From Hippasteria phrygiana (lineage: Eukaryota > Echinodermata > Asteroidea > Valvatida > Goniasteridae), in assembly GCA_037893225.1 (NCBI GenBank), contig JAZGUH010000451.1, positions 248,001-312,000 of the forward strand: a stretch of 64,000 nucleotides of DNA. The letters are read 5' to 3'. Within the stretch, counting starts at the first letter, position 1. Each line of letters begins with the position of its first letter. Positions 27,943-40,730 of this stretch are shown here, piece by piece. The position numbers and the translations under genes are program-made. The notes below the pieces were generated by a model. That model ran no database searches. It was not told the DNA's origin and was given only the letters and a program-made list of their open reading frames with translations.

Positions 27943-30900
27943 ATGTACACAGATGTTGGCCGGAAAGAAAATAAACATTGCGAGGTTTGAATTTTCTCCA
28001 CAAATTTTAACTATAGGAAGCCGCCGATGATTGCAACATGTAGCGCCAGATCTAAGCTATCCATACATGTCAAAATGACTGTATTTGGTTGATATTTCAT
28101 GCAATTATGAATGAGTAAAGCAAGTCCATATCCCAGGGAATTTGACAGGCATAGAGCAATAAATAGAAGGTAATATGCACACAGATGTTGGCCGGAAAGA
28201 AAATAAACATTGCGAGGTTTGAATTTTCTCCACAAGTGTTAACTCTAAGAAGCCGCCGATAATTGCAACATGTAGCGCCAGATCTAAGCTATCCATACAT
28301 GTCAAAATTACTGAATTTGGTTGATATTTCATGCAATTATGAATGAGTAAAGCAAGTCCATACCCCAGGGAATTTGACATGCATGGAGCAATAAATAGAC
28401 GGTAACATGTACACAGATGTTGGCCGGAAAGAAAATAAACATTGCGAGGTTTGAATTTTCTCCACAAATTTTAACTATAGGAAGCCGCCGATGATTGCAA
28501 CATGTAGCGCCAGATCTAAGCTATCCATACATGTCAAAATGACTGTATTTGGTTGATATTTCATGCAATTATGAATGAGTAAAGCAAGTCCATACCCCAG
28601 GGAATTTGACAGGCATAGAGCAATAAATAGAAGGTAATATGCACACAGATGTTGGCCGGAAAGAAAATAAACATTGCGAGGTTTGAATTTTCTCCACAAG
28701 TGTTAACTCTAAGAAGCCGCCGATAATTGCAACATGTAGCGCCAGATCTAAGCTATCCATACATGTCAAAATTACTGAATTTGGTTGATATTTCATGCAA
28801 TTATGAATGAGTAAAGCGAGTCCATACCCCAGGGAATTTGACATGCATGGAGCAATAAATAGACGGTAACATGTACACAGATGTTGGCCGGAAAGAAAAT
28901 AAACATTGCGAGGTTTGAATTTTCTCCACAAATTTTAACTATAGGAAGCCGCCGATGATTGCAACATGTAGCGCCAGATCTAAGCTATCCATACATGTCA
29001 AAATGACTGTATTTGGTTGATATTTCATGCAATTATGAATGAGTAAAGCAAGTCCATACCCCAGGGAAATTGACATGCATGGAGCAATAAATAGACGGTA
29101 ACATGTACACAGATGTTGGCCGGAAAGAAAATAAACATTGCGAGGTTTGAATTTTCTCCACAAATGTTAACTATAGGAAGCCGCCGATGATTGCAACATG
29201 TAGCGCCAGATCTAAGCTATATATACATGTCAAAATTACTGAATTTGGTTGATATTTCATGCAATTATGAATGAGTAAAGCAAGTCCATACCCCAGGGAA
29301 TTTGACATGCATGGAGCAATAAATAGACGGTAATATGTACACAGATGTTGGCCGGAAAGAAAATAAACATTGCGAGGTTTGAATTTTCTCCACAAGTTTT
29401 AACTCTAAGAAGCCGCCGATGATTGCAACATGTTGCGCCAGATCTAAGCTATACATACATGTCAAAATTACTGCATCTGGTTGATATTTCATGCAATTAT
29501 GAATGAGTAAAGCAAGTCCATACCCCAGGGAATTTGACATGCATGGAGCAATAAATAGACGGTAACATGTACACAGATGTTGGCCGGAAAGAACATAAAC
29601 ATTGCGAGGTTTGAATTTTCTCCACAAGTTTTAACTCTAGGCAGCCGCCGATGATTGCAACATGTAGCGCCAGATCTAAGCTATCCATACATGTCAAAAT
29701 TACTGCATTTGGTTGATATTTCATGCAATTATGAATGAGTAAAGCAAGTCCATACCCCAGGGAATTTGACAGGCATAGAGCAATAAATAGACGGTAACAT
29801 GTACACAGATGTTGGCCGGAAAGAAAATAAACATTGCGAGGTTTGAATTTTCTCCACAAGTTTTAACTCTAGGCAGCCGCCGATGATTGCAACATGTAGC
29901 GCCAGATCTAAGCTATCCATACATGTCAAAATTACTGTATTTGGTTGATATTTCATGCAATTATGAATGAGTAAAGCAAGTCCATACCCCAGGGAATTTG
30001 ACAGGCATGGAGCAATAAATAGAAGGTAATATGCACACAGATGTTGGCCGGAAAGAAAATAAACATTGCGAGGTTTGAATTTTCTCCACAAGTGTTAACT
30101 CTAAGAAGCCGCCGATAATTGCAACATGTAGCGCCAGATCTAAGCTATCCATACATGTCAAAATTACTGAATTTGGTTGATATTTCATGCAATTATGAAT
30201 GAGTAAAGCAAGTCCATACCCCAGGGAATTTGACATGCATGGAGCAATAAATAGACGGTAACATGTACACAGATGTTGGCCGGAAAGAAAATAAACATTG
30301 CGAGGTTTGAATTTTCTCCACAAATTTTAACTATAGGAAGCCGCCGATGATTGCAACATGTAGCGCCAGATCTAAGCTATCCATACATGTCAAAATGACT
30401 GTATTTGGTTGATATTTCATGCAATTATGAATAAGTAAAGCAAGTCCATACCCCAGGGAAATTGACATGCATGGAGCAATAAATAGACGGTAACATGTAC
30501 ACAGATGTTGGCCGGAAAGAAAATAAACATTGCGAGGTTTGAATTTTCTCCACAAATGTTAACTATAGGAAGCCGCCGATGATTGCAACATGTAGCGCCA
30601 GATCTAAGCTATATATACATGTCAAAATTACTGAATTTGGTTGATATTTCATGCAATTATGAATGAGTAAAGCAAGTCCATACCCCAGGGAATTTGACAG
30701 GCATAGAGCAATAAATAGACGGTAACATGTACACAGATGTTGGCCGGAAAGAAAATAAACATTGCGAGGTTTGAATTTTCTCCACAAGTTTTAACTCTAG
30801 GCAGCCGCCGATGATTGCAACATGTAGCGCCAGATCTAAGCTATCCATACATGTCAAAATGACTGTATTTGGTTGATATTTCATGCAATTATGAATGAGT

Positions 30901-32814
30901 AAAGCAAGTCCATACCCCAGGGAATTTGACAGGCATATAGCAATAAATAGAAGGTAATATGCACACAGATGTTGGCCGGAAAGAAAATAAACATTGCGAG
31001 GTTTGAATTTTCTCCACAAGTTTTAACTCTGGGAAGCCGCCGATGATTGCAACATGTAGCGCCAGATCTAAGCTATCCATACATGTCAAAATTACTGTAT
31101 TTGGTTGATATTTCATGCAATTATGAATGAATAAAGCAAGTCCATACCCCAGGGAAATTGACATGCATGGAGCAATAAATAGACGGTAACATGTACACAG
31201 ATGTTGGCCGGAAAGAAAATAAACATTGCGAGGTTTGAATTTTCTCCACAAATGTTAACTATAGGAAGCCGCCGATGATTGCAACATGTAGCGCCAGATC
31301 TAAGCTATATATACATGTCAAAATTACTGAATTTGGTTGATATTTCATGCAATTATGAATGAGTAAAGCAAGTCCATACCCCAGGGAATTTGACATGCAT
31401 GGAGCAATAAATAGACGGTAATATGTACACAGATGTTGGCCGGAAAGAAAATAAACATTGCGAGGTTTGAATTTTCTCCACAAGTTTTAACTCTAAGAAG
31501 CCGCCGATGATTGCAACATGTTGCGCCAGATCTAAGCTATACATACATGTCAAAATTACTGCATCTGGTTGATATTTCATGCAATTATGAATGAGTAAAG
31601 CAAGTCCATACCCCAGGGAATTTGACATGCATGGAGCAATAAATAGACGGTAACATGTACACAGATGTTGGCCGGAAAGAACATAAACATTGCGAGGTTT
31701 GAATTTTCTCCACAAGTTTTAACTCTAGGCAGCCGCCGATGATTGCAACATGTAGCGCCAGATCTAAGCTATCCATACATGTCAAAATTACTGCATTTGG
31801 TTGATATTTCATGCAATTATGAATGAGTAAAGCAAGTCCATACCCCAGGGAATTTGACAGGCATAGAGCAATAAATAGACGGTAACATGTACACAGATGT
31901 TGGCCGGAAAGAAAATAAACATTGCGAGGTTTGAATTTTCTCCACAAGTTTTAACTCTAGGCAGCCGCCGATGATTGCAACATGTAGCGCCAGATCTAAG
32001 CTATCCATACATGTCAAAATGACTGTATTTGGTTGATATTTCATGCAATTATGAATGAGTAAAGCAAGTCCATACCCCAGGGAATTTGACAGGCATGGAG
32101 CAATAAATAGAAGGTAATATGCACACAGATGTTGGCCGGAAAGAAAATAAACATTGCGAGGTTTGAATTTTCTCCACAAGTGTTAACTCTAAGAAGCCGC
32201 CGATAATTGCAACATGTAGCGCCAGATCTAAGCTATCCATACATGTCAAAATTACTGAATTTGGTTGATATTTCATGCAATTATGAATGAGTAAAGCAAG
32301 TCCATACCCCAGGGAATTTGACATGCATGGAGCAATAAATAGACGGTAACATGTACACAGATGTTGGCCGGAAAGAAAATAAACATTGCGAGGTTTGAAT
32401 TTTCTCCACAAATTTTAACTATAGGAAGCCGCCGATGATTGCAACATGTAGCGCCAGATCTAAGCTATCCATACATGTCAAAATGACTGTATTTGGTTGA
32501 TATTTCATGCAATTATGAATGAGTAAAGCAAGTCCATACCCCAGGGAAATTGACATGCATGGAGCAATAAATAGACGGTAACATGTACACAGATGTTGGC
32601 CGGAAAGAAAATAAACATTGCGAGGTTTGAATTTTCTCCACAAATGTTAACTATAGGAAGCCGCCGATGATTGCAACATGTAGCGCCAGATCTAAGCTAT
32701 ATATACATGTCAAAATTACTGAATTTGGTTGATATTTCATGCAATTATGAATGAGTAAAGCAAGTCCATACCCCAGGGAATTTGACATGCATGGAGCAAT
32801 AAATAGACGGTAAT
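27943..32814 (+). repeat. 21-monomer tandem duplication, copy 2
   Basis: This is the adjacent direct partner of 23,071-27,942. The two units abut with no spacer and in register, so the duplication event or events involved whole monomers. The right end passes into the regular 6-monomer HOR run. Confidence 0.88.
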
Positions 32815-35800
32815 ATGTACACAGATGTTGGCCGGAAAGAAAATAAACATTGCGAGGTTTGAATTTTCTCCACAAGTTTTAACTCTAAGAAGCCGCCGAT
32901 GATTGCAACATGTTGCGCCAGATCTAAGCTATACATACATGTCAAAATTACTGCATCTGGTTGATATTTCATGCAATTATGAATGAGTAAAGCAAGTCCA
33001 TACCCCAGGGAATTTGACATGCATGGAGCAATAAATAGACGGTAACATGTACACAGATGTTGGCCGGAAAGAACATAAACATTGCGAGGTTTGAATTTTC
33101 TCCACAAGTTTTAACTCTAGGCAGCCGCCGATGATTGCAACATGTAGCGCCAGATCTAAGCTATCCATACATGTCAAAATTACTGCATTTGGTTGATATT
33201 TCATGCAATTATGAATGAGTAAAGCAAGTCCATACCCCAGGGAATTTGACAGGCATAGAGCAATAAATAGACGGTAACATGTACACAGATGTTGGCCGGA
33301 AAGAAAATAAACATTGCGAGGTTTGAATTTTCTCCACAAGTTTTAACTCTAGGCAGCCGCCGATGATTGCAACATGTAGCGCCAGATCTAAGCTATCCAT
33401 ACATGTCAAAATGACTGTATTTGGTTGATATTTCATGCAATTATGAATGAGTAAAGCAAGTCCATACCCCAGGGAATTTGACAGGCATGGAGCAATAAAT
33501 AGAAGGTAATATGCACACAGATGTTGGCCGGAAAGAAAATAAACATTGCGAGGTTTGAATTTTCTCCACAAGTGTTAACTCTAAGAAGCCGCCGATAATT
33601 GCAACATGTAGCGCCAGATCTAAGCTATCCATACATGTCAAAATTACTGAATTTGGTTGATATTTCATGCAATTATGAATGAGTAAAGCAAGTCCATACC
33701 CCAGGGAATTTGACATGCATGGAGCAATAAATAGACGGTAACATGTACACAGATGTTGGCCGGAAAGAAAATAAACATTGCGAGGTTTGAATTTTCTCCA
33801 CAAATTTTAACTATAGGAAGCCGCCGATGATTGCAACATGTAGCGCCAGATCTAAGCTATCCATACATGTCAAAATGACTGTATTTGGTTGATATTTCAT
33901 GCAATTATGAATGAGTAAAGCAAGTCCATACCCCAGGGAAATTGACATGCATGGAGCAATAAATAGACGGTAACATGTACACAGATGTTGGCCGGAAAGA
34001 AAATAAACATTGCGAGGTTTGAATTTTCTCCACAAATGTTAACTATAGGAAGCCGCCGATGATTGCAACATGTAGCGCCAGATCTAAGCTATATATACAT
34101 GTCAAAATTACTGAATTTGGTTGATATTTCATGCAATTATGAATGAGTAAAGCAAGTCCATACCCCAGGGAATTTGACATGCATGGAGCAATAAATAGAC
34201 GGTAATATGTACACAGATGTTGGCCGGAAAGAAAATAAACATTGCGAGGTTTGAATTTTCTCCACAAGTTTTAACTCTAAGAAGCCGCCGATGATTGCAA
34301 CATGTTGCGCCAGATCTAAGCTATACATACATGTCAAAATTACTGCATCTGGTTGATATTTCATGCAATTATGAATGAGTAAAGCAAGTCCATACCCCAG
34401 GGAATTTGACATGCATGGAGCAATAAATAGACGGTAACATGTACACAGATGTTGGCCGGAAAGAACATAAACATTGCGAGGTTTGAATTTTCTCCACAAG
34501 TTTTAACTCTAGGCAGCCGCCGATGATTGCAACATGTAGCGCCAGATCTAAGCTATCCATACATGTCAAAATTACTGCATTTGGTTGATATTTCATGCAA
34601 TTATGAATGAGTAAAGCAAGTCCATACCCCAGGGAATTTGACAGGCATAGAGCAATAAATAGACGGTAACATGTACACAGATGTTGGCCGGAAAGAAAAT
34701 AAACATTGCGAGGTTTGAATTTTCTCCACAAGTTTTAACTCTAGGCAGCCGCCGATGATTGCAACATGTAGCGCCAGATCTAAGCTATCCATACATGTCA
34801 AAATGACTGTATTTGGTTGATATTTCATGCAATTATGAATGAGTAAAGCAAGTCCATACCCCAGGGAATTTGACAGGCATGGAGCAATAAATAGAAGGTA
34901 ATATGCACACAGATGTTGGCCGGAAAGAAAATAAACATTGCGAGGTTTGAATTTTCTCCACAAGTGTTAACTCTAAGAAGCCGCCGATAATTGCAACATG
35001 TAGCGCCAGATCTAAGCTATCCATACATGTCAAAATTACTGAATTTGGTTGATATTTCATGCAATTATGAATGAGTAAAGCAAGTCCATACCCCAGGGAA
35101 TTTGACATGCATGGAGCAATAAATAGACGGTAACATGTACACAGATGTTGGCCGGAAAGAAAATAAACATTGCGAGGTTTGAATTTTCTCCACAAATTTT
35201 AACTATAGGAAGCCGCCGATGACTGCAACATGTAGCGCCAGATCTAAGCTATCCATACATGTCAAAATGACTGTATTTGGTTGATATTTCATGCAATTAT
35301 GAATGAGTAAAGCAAGTCCATACCCCAGGGAAATTGACATGCATGGAGCAATAAATAGACGGTAACATGTACACAGATGTTGGCCGGAAAGAAAATAAAC
35401 ATTGCGAGGTTTGAATTTTCTCCACAAATGTTAACTATAGGAAGCCGCCGATGATTGCAACATGTAGCGCCAGATCTAAGCTATATATACATGTCAAAAT
35501 TACTGAATTTGGTTGATATTTCATGCAATTATGAATGAGTAAAGCAAGTCCATACCCCAGGGAATTTGACATGCATGGAGCAATAAATAGACGGTAATAT
35601 GTACACAGATGTTGGCCGGAAAGAAAATAAACATTGCGAGGTTTGAATTTTCTCCACAAGTTTTAACTCTAAGAAGCCGCCGATGATTGCAACATGTTGC
35701 GCCAGATCTAAGCTATACATACATGTCAAAATTACTGCATCTGGTTGATATTTCATGCAATTATGAATGAGTAAAGCAAGTCCATACCCCAGGGAATTTG

Positions 35801-36272
35801 ACATGCATGGAGCAATAAATAGACGGTAACATGTACACAGATGTTGGCCGGAAAGAACATAAACATTGCGAGGTTTGAATTTTCTCCACAAGTTTTAACT
35901 CTAGGCAGCCGCCGATGATTGCAACATGTAGCGCCAGATCTAAGCTATCCATACATGTCAAAATTACTGCATTTGGTTGATATTTCATGCAATTATGAAT
36001 GAGTAAAGCAAGTCCATACCCCAGGGAATTTGACAGGCATAGAGCAATAAATAGACGGTAACATGTACACAGATGTTGGCCGGAAAGAAAATAAACATTG
36101 CGAGGTTTGAATTTTCTCCACAAGTTTTAACTCTAGGCAGCCGCCGATGATTGCAACATGTAGCGCCAGATCTAAGCTATCCATACATGTCAAAATGACT
36201 GTATTTGGTTGATATTTCATGCAATTATGAATGAGTAAAGCAAGTCCATACCCCAGGGAATTTGACAGGCAT
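31131..36272 (+). repeat. 6-monomer HOR run, about 3.7 copies of 1,392 bp
   Basis: Sequence repeats at 1,392 bp across this interval. Equivalent CTATAGGAAG monomers begin near 32,419, 33,811 and 35,203. Outer limits are set by single-site breaks: A at 31,130 against G at 32,522, and G at 34,881 against A at 36,273. One internal difference was noticed: C at 35,222, where the others have T. Confidence 0.88.
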
Positions 36273-38269
36273 AGAGCAATAAATAGAAGGTAATATGCAC
36301 ACAGATGTTGGCCGGAAAGAAAATAAACATTGCGAGGTTTGAATTTTCTCCACAAGTTTTAACTCTGGGAAGCCGCCGATGATTGCAACATGTAGCGCCA
36401 GATCTAAGCTATCCATACATGTCAAAATTACTGTATTTGGTTGATATTTCATGCAATTATGAATGAGTAAAGCAAGTCCATACCCCAGGGAATTTGACAG
36501 GCATGGAGCAATAAATAGAAGGTAATATGCACACAGATGTTGGCCGGAAAGAAAATAAACATTGCGAGGTTTGAATTTTCTCCACAAGTTTTAACTCTGG
36601 GAAGCCGCCGATAATTGCAACATGTAGCGCCAGATCTAAGCTATCCATACATGTCAAAATGACTGTATTTGGTTGATATTTCATGCAATTATGAATGAGT
36701 AAAGCAAGTCCATACCCCAGGGAAATTGACATGCATGGAGCAATAAATAGACGGTAATATGTACACAGATGTTGGCCGGAAAGAAAATAAACATTGCGAG
36801 GTTTGAATTTTCTCCACAAATGTTAACTATAGGAAGCCGCCGATGATTGCAACATGTAGCGCCAGATCTAAGCTATATATACATGTCAAAATTACTGAAT
36901 TTGGTTGATATTTCATGCAATTATGAATGAGTAAAGCAAGTCCATACCCCAGGGAATTTGACATGCATGGAGCAATAAATAGACGGTAATATGTACACAG
37001 ATGTTGGCCGGAAAGAAAATAAACATTGCGAGGTTTGAATTTTCTCCACAAGTTTTAACTCTAGGCAGCCGCCGATGATTGCAACATGTAGCGCCAGATC
37101 TAAGCTATCCATACATGTCAAAATTACTGCATTTGGTTGATATTTCATGCAATTATGAATGAGTAAAGCAAGTCCATACCCCAGGGAATTTGACAGGCAT
37201 AGAGCAATAAATAGACGGTAACATGTACACAGATGTTGGCCGGAAAGAAAATAAACATTGCGAGGTTTGAATTTTCTCCACAAGTTTTAACTCTAGGCAG
37301 CCGCCGATGATTGCAACATGTAGCGCCAGATCTAAGCTATCCATACATGTCAAAATGACTGTATTTGGTTGATATTTCATGCAATTATGAATGAGTAAAG
37401 CAAGTCCATACCCCAGGGAATTTGACAGGCATGGAGCAATAAATAGAAGGTAATATGCACACAGATGTTGGCCGGAAAGAAAATAAACATTGCGAGGTTT
37501 GAATTTTCTCCACAAGTGTTAACTCTAAGAAGCCGCCGATAATTGCAACATGTAGCGCCAGATCTAAGCTATCCATACATGTCAAAATTACTGAATTTGG
37601 TTGATATTTCATGCAATTATGAATGAGTAAAGCAAGTCCATACCCCAGGGAATTTGACATGCATGGAGCAATAAATAGACGGTAACATGTACACAGATGT
37701 TGGCCGGAAAGAAAATAAACATTGCGAGGTTTGAATTTTCTCCACAAATTTTAACTATAGGAAGCCGCCGATGACTGCAACATGTAGCGCCAGATCTAAG
37801 CTATCCATACATGTCAAAATGACTGTATTTGGTTGATATTTCATGCAATTATGAATGAGTAAAGCAAGTCCATACCCCAGGGAAATTGACATGCATGGAG
37901 CAATAAATAGACGGTAACATGTACACAGATGTTGGCCGGAAAGAAAATAAACATTGCGAGGTTTGAATTTTCTCCACAAATGTTAACTATAGGAAGCCGC
38001 CGATGATTGCAACATGTAGCGCCAGATCTAAGCTATATATACATGTCAAAATTACTGAATTTGGTTGATATTTCATGCAATTATGAATGAGTAAAGCAAG
38101 TCCATACCCCAGGGAATTTGACATGCATGGAGCAATAAATAGACGGTAATATGTACACAGATGTTGGCCGGAAAGAAAATAAACATTGCGAGGTTTGAAT
38201 TTTCTCCACAAGTTTTAACTCTAAGAAGCCGCCGATGATTGCAACATGTTGCGCCAGATCTAAGCTATA
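35950..38269 (+). repeat. 10-monomer (2,320-bp) tandem duplication, copy 1
   Basis: The interval matches 38,270-40,589 at 2,320 bp, with about 23 more matching bases beyond the end. Limits are set by C at 35,949 against A at 38,269, and by T at 38,293 against C at 40,613. It carries the marker C (GACTGC in place of GATTGC) at 37,774, also present at 40,094 in copy 2. Confidence 0.85.
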
Positions 38270-40589
38270 CATACATGTCAAAATTACTGCATTTGGTTGA
38301 TATTTCATGCAATTATGAATGAGTAAAGCAAGTCCATACCCCAGGGAATTTGACAGGCATAGAGCAATAAATAGACGGTAACATGTACACAGATGTTGGC
38401 CGGAAAGAAAATAAACATTGCGAGGTTTGAATTTTCTCCACAAGTTTTAACTCTAGGCAGCCGCCGATGATTGCAACATGTAGCGCCAGATCTAAGCTAT
38501 CCATACATGTCAAAATGACTGTATTTGGTTGATATTTCATGCAATTATGAATGAGTAAAGCAAGTCCATACCCCAGGGAATTTGACAGGCATAGAGCAAT
38601 AAATAGAAGGTAATATGCACACAGATGTTGGCCGGAAAGAAAATAAACATTGCGAGGTTTGAATTTTCTCCACAAGTTTTAACTCTGGGAAGCCGCCGAT
38701 GATTGCAACATGTAGCGCCAGATCTAAGCTATCCATACATGTCAAAATTACTGTATTTGGTTGATATTTCATGCAATTATGAATGAGTAAAGCAAGTCCA
38801 TACCCCAGGGAATTTGACAGGCATGGAGCAATAAATAGAAGGTAATATGCACACAGATGTTGGCCGGAAAGAAAATAAACATTGCGAGGTTTGAATTTTC
38901 TCCACAAGTTTTAACTCTGGGAAGCCGCCGATAATTGCAACATGTAGCGCCAGATCTAAGCTATCCATACATGTCAAAATGACTGTATTTGGTTGATATT
39001 TCATGCAATTATGAATGAGTAAAGCAAGTCCATACCCCAGGGAAATTGACATGCATGGAGCAATAAATAGACGGTAATATGTACACAGATGTTGGCCGGA
39101 AAGAAAATAAACATTGCGAGGTTTGAATTTTCTCCACAAATGTTAACTATAGGAAGCCGCCGATGATTGCAACATGTAGCGCCAGATCTAAGCTATATAT
39201 ACATGTCAAAATTACTGAATTTGGTTGATATTTCATGCAATTATGAATGAGTAAAGCAAGTCCATACCCCAGGGAATTTGACATGCATGGAGCAATAAAT
39301 AGACGGTAATATGTACACAGATGTTGGCCGGAAAGAAAATAAACATTGCGAGGTTTGAATTTTCTCCACAAGTTTTAACTCTAGGCAGCCGCCGATGATT
39401 GCAACATGTAGCGCCAGATCTAAGCTATCCATACATGTCAAAATTACTGCATTTGGTTGATATTTCATGCAATTATGAATGAGTAAAGCAAGTCCATACC
39501 CCAGGGAATTTGACAGGCATAGAGCAATAAATAGACGGTAACATGTACACAGATGTTGGCCGGAAAGAAAATAAACATTGCGAGGTTTGAATTTTCTCCA
39601 CAAGTTTTAACTCTAGGCAGCCGCCGATGATTGCAACATGTAGCGCCAGATCTAAGCTATCCATACATGTCAAAATGACTGTATTTGGTTGATATTTCAT
39701 GCAATTATGAATGAGTAAAGCAAGTCCATACCCCAGGGAATTTGACAGGCATGGAGCAATAAATAGAAGGTAATATGCACACAGATGTTGGCCGGAAAGA
39801 AAATAAACATTGCGAGGTTTGAATTTTCTCCACAAGTGTTAACTCTAAGAAGCCGCCGATAATTGCAACATGTAGCGCCAGATCTAAGCTATCCATACAT
39901 GTCAAAATTACTGAATTTGGTTGATATTTCATGCAATTATGAATGAGTAAAGCAAGTCCATACCCCAGGGAATTTGACATGCATGGAGCAATAAATAGAC
40001 GGTAACATGTACACAGATGTTGGCCGGAAAGAAAATAAACATTGCGAGGTTTGAATTTTCTCCACAAATTTTAACTATAGGAAGCCGCCGATGACTGCAA
40101 CATGTAGCGCCAGATCTAAGCTATCCATACATGTCAAAATGACTGTATTTGGTTGATATTTCATGCAATTATGAATGAGTAAAGCAAGTCCATACCCCAG
40201 GGAAATTGACATGCATGGAGCAATAAATAGACGGTAACATGTACACAGATGTTGGCCGGAAAGAAAATAAACATTGCGAGGTTTGAATTTTCTCCACAAA
40301 TGTTAACTATAGGAAGCCGCCGATGATTGCAACATGTAGCGCCAGATCTAAGCTATATATACATGTCAAAATTACTGAATTTGGTTGATATTTCATGCAA
40401 TTATGAATGAGTAAAGCAAGTCCATACCCCAGGGAATTTGACATGCATGGAGCAATAAATAGACGGTAATATGTACACAGATGTTGGCCGGAAAGAAAAT
40501 AAACATTGCGAGGTTTGAATTTTCTCCACAAGTTTTAACTCTAAGAAGCCGCCGATGATTGCAACATGTTGCGCCAGATCTAAGCTATA
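38270..40589 (+). repeat. 10-monomer tandem duplication, copy 2
   Basis: This is the adjacent partner of 35,950-38,269. The marker C at 40,094 also exists upstream at 35,222, an 11-monomer step from 37,774. The marker lineage therefore expanded from one origin through units of different length. Confidence 0.85.
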
Positions 40590-40730
40590 CATACATGTCA
40601 AAATTACTGCATCTGGTTGATATTTCATGCAATTATGAATGAGTAAAGCAAGTCCATACCCCAGGGAATTTGACATGCATGGAGCAATAAATAGACGGTA
40701 ACATGTACACAGATGTTGGCCGGAAAGAAC

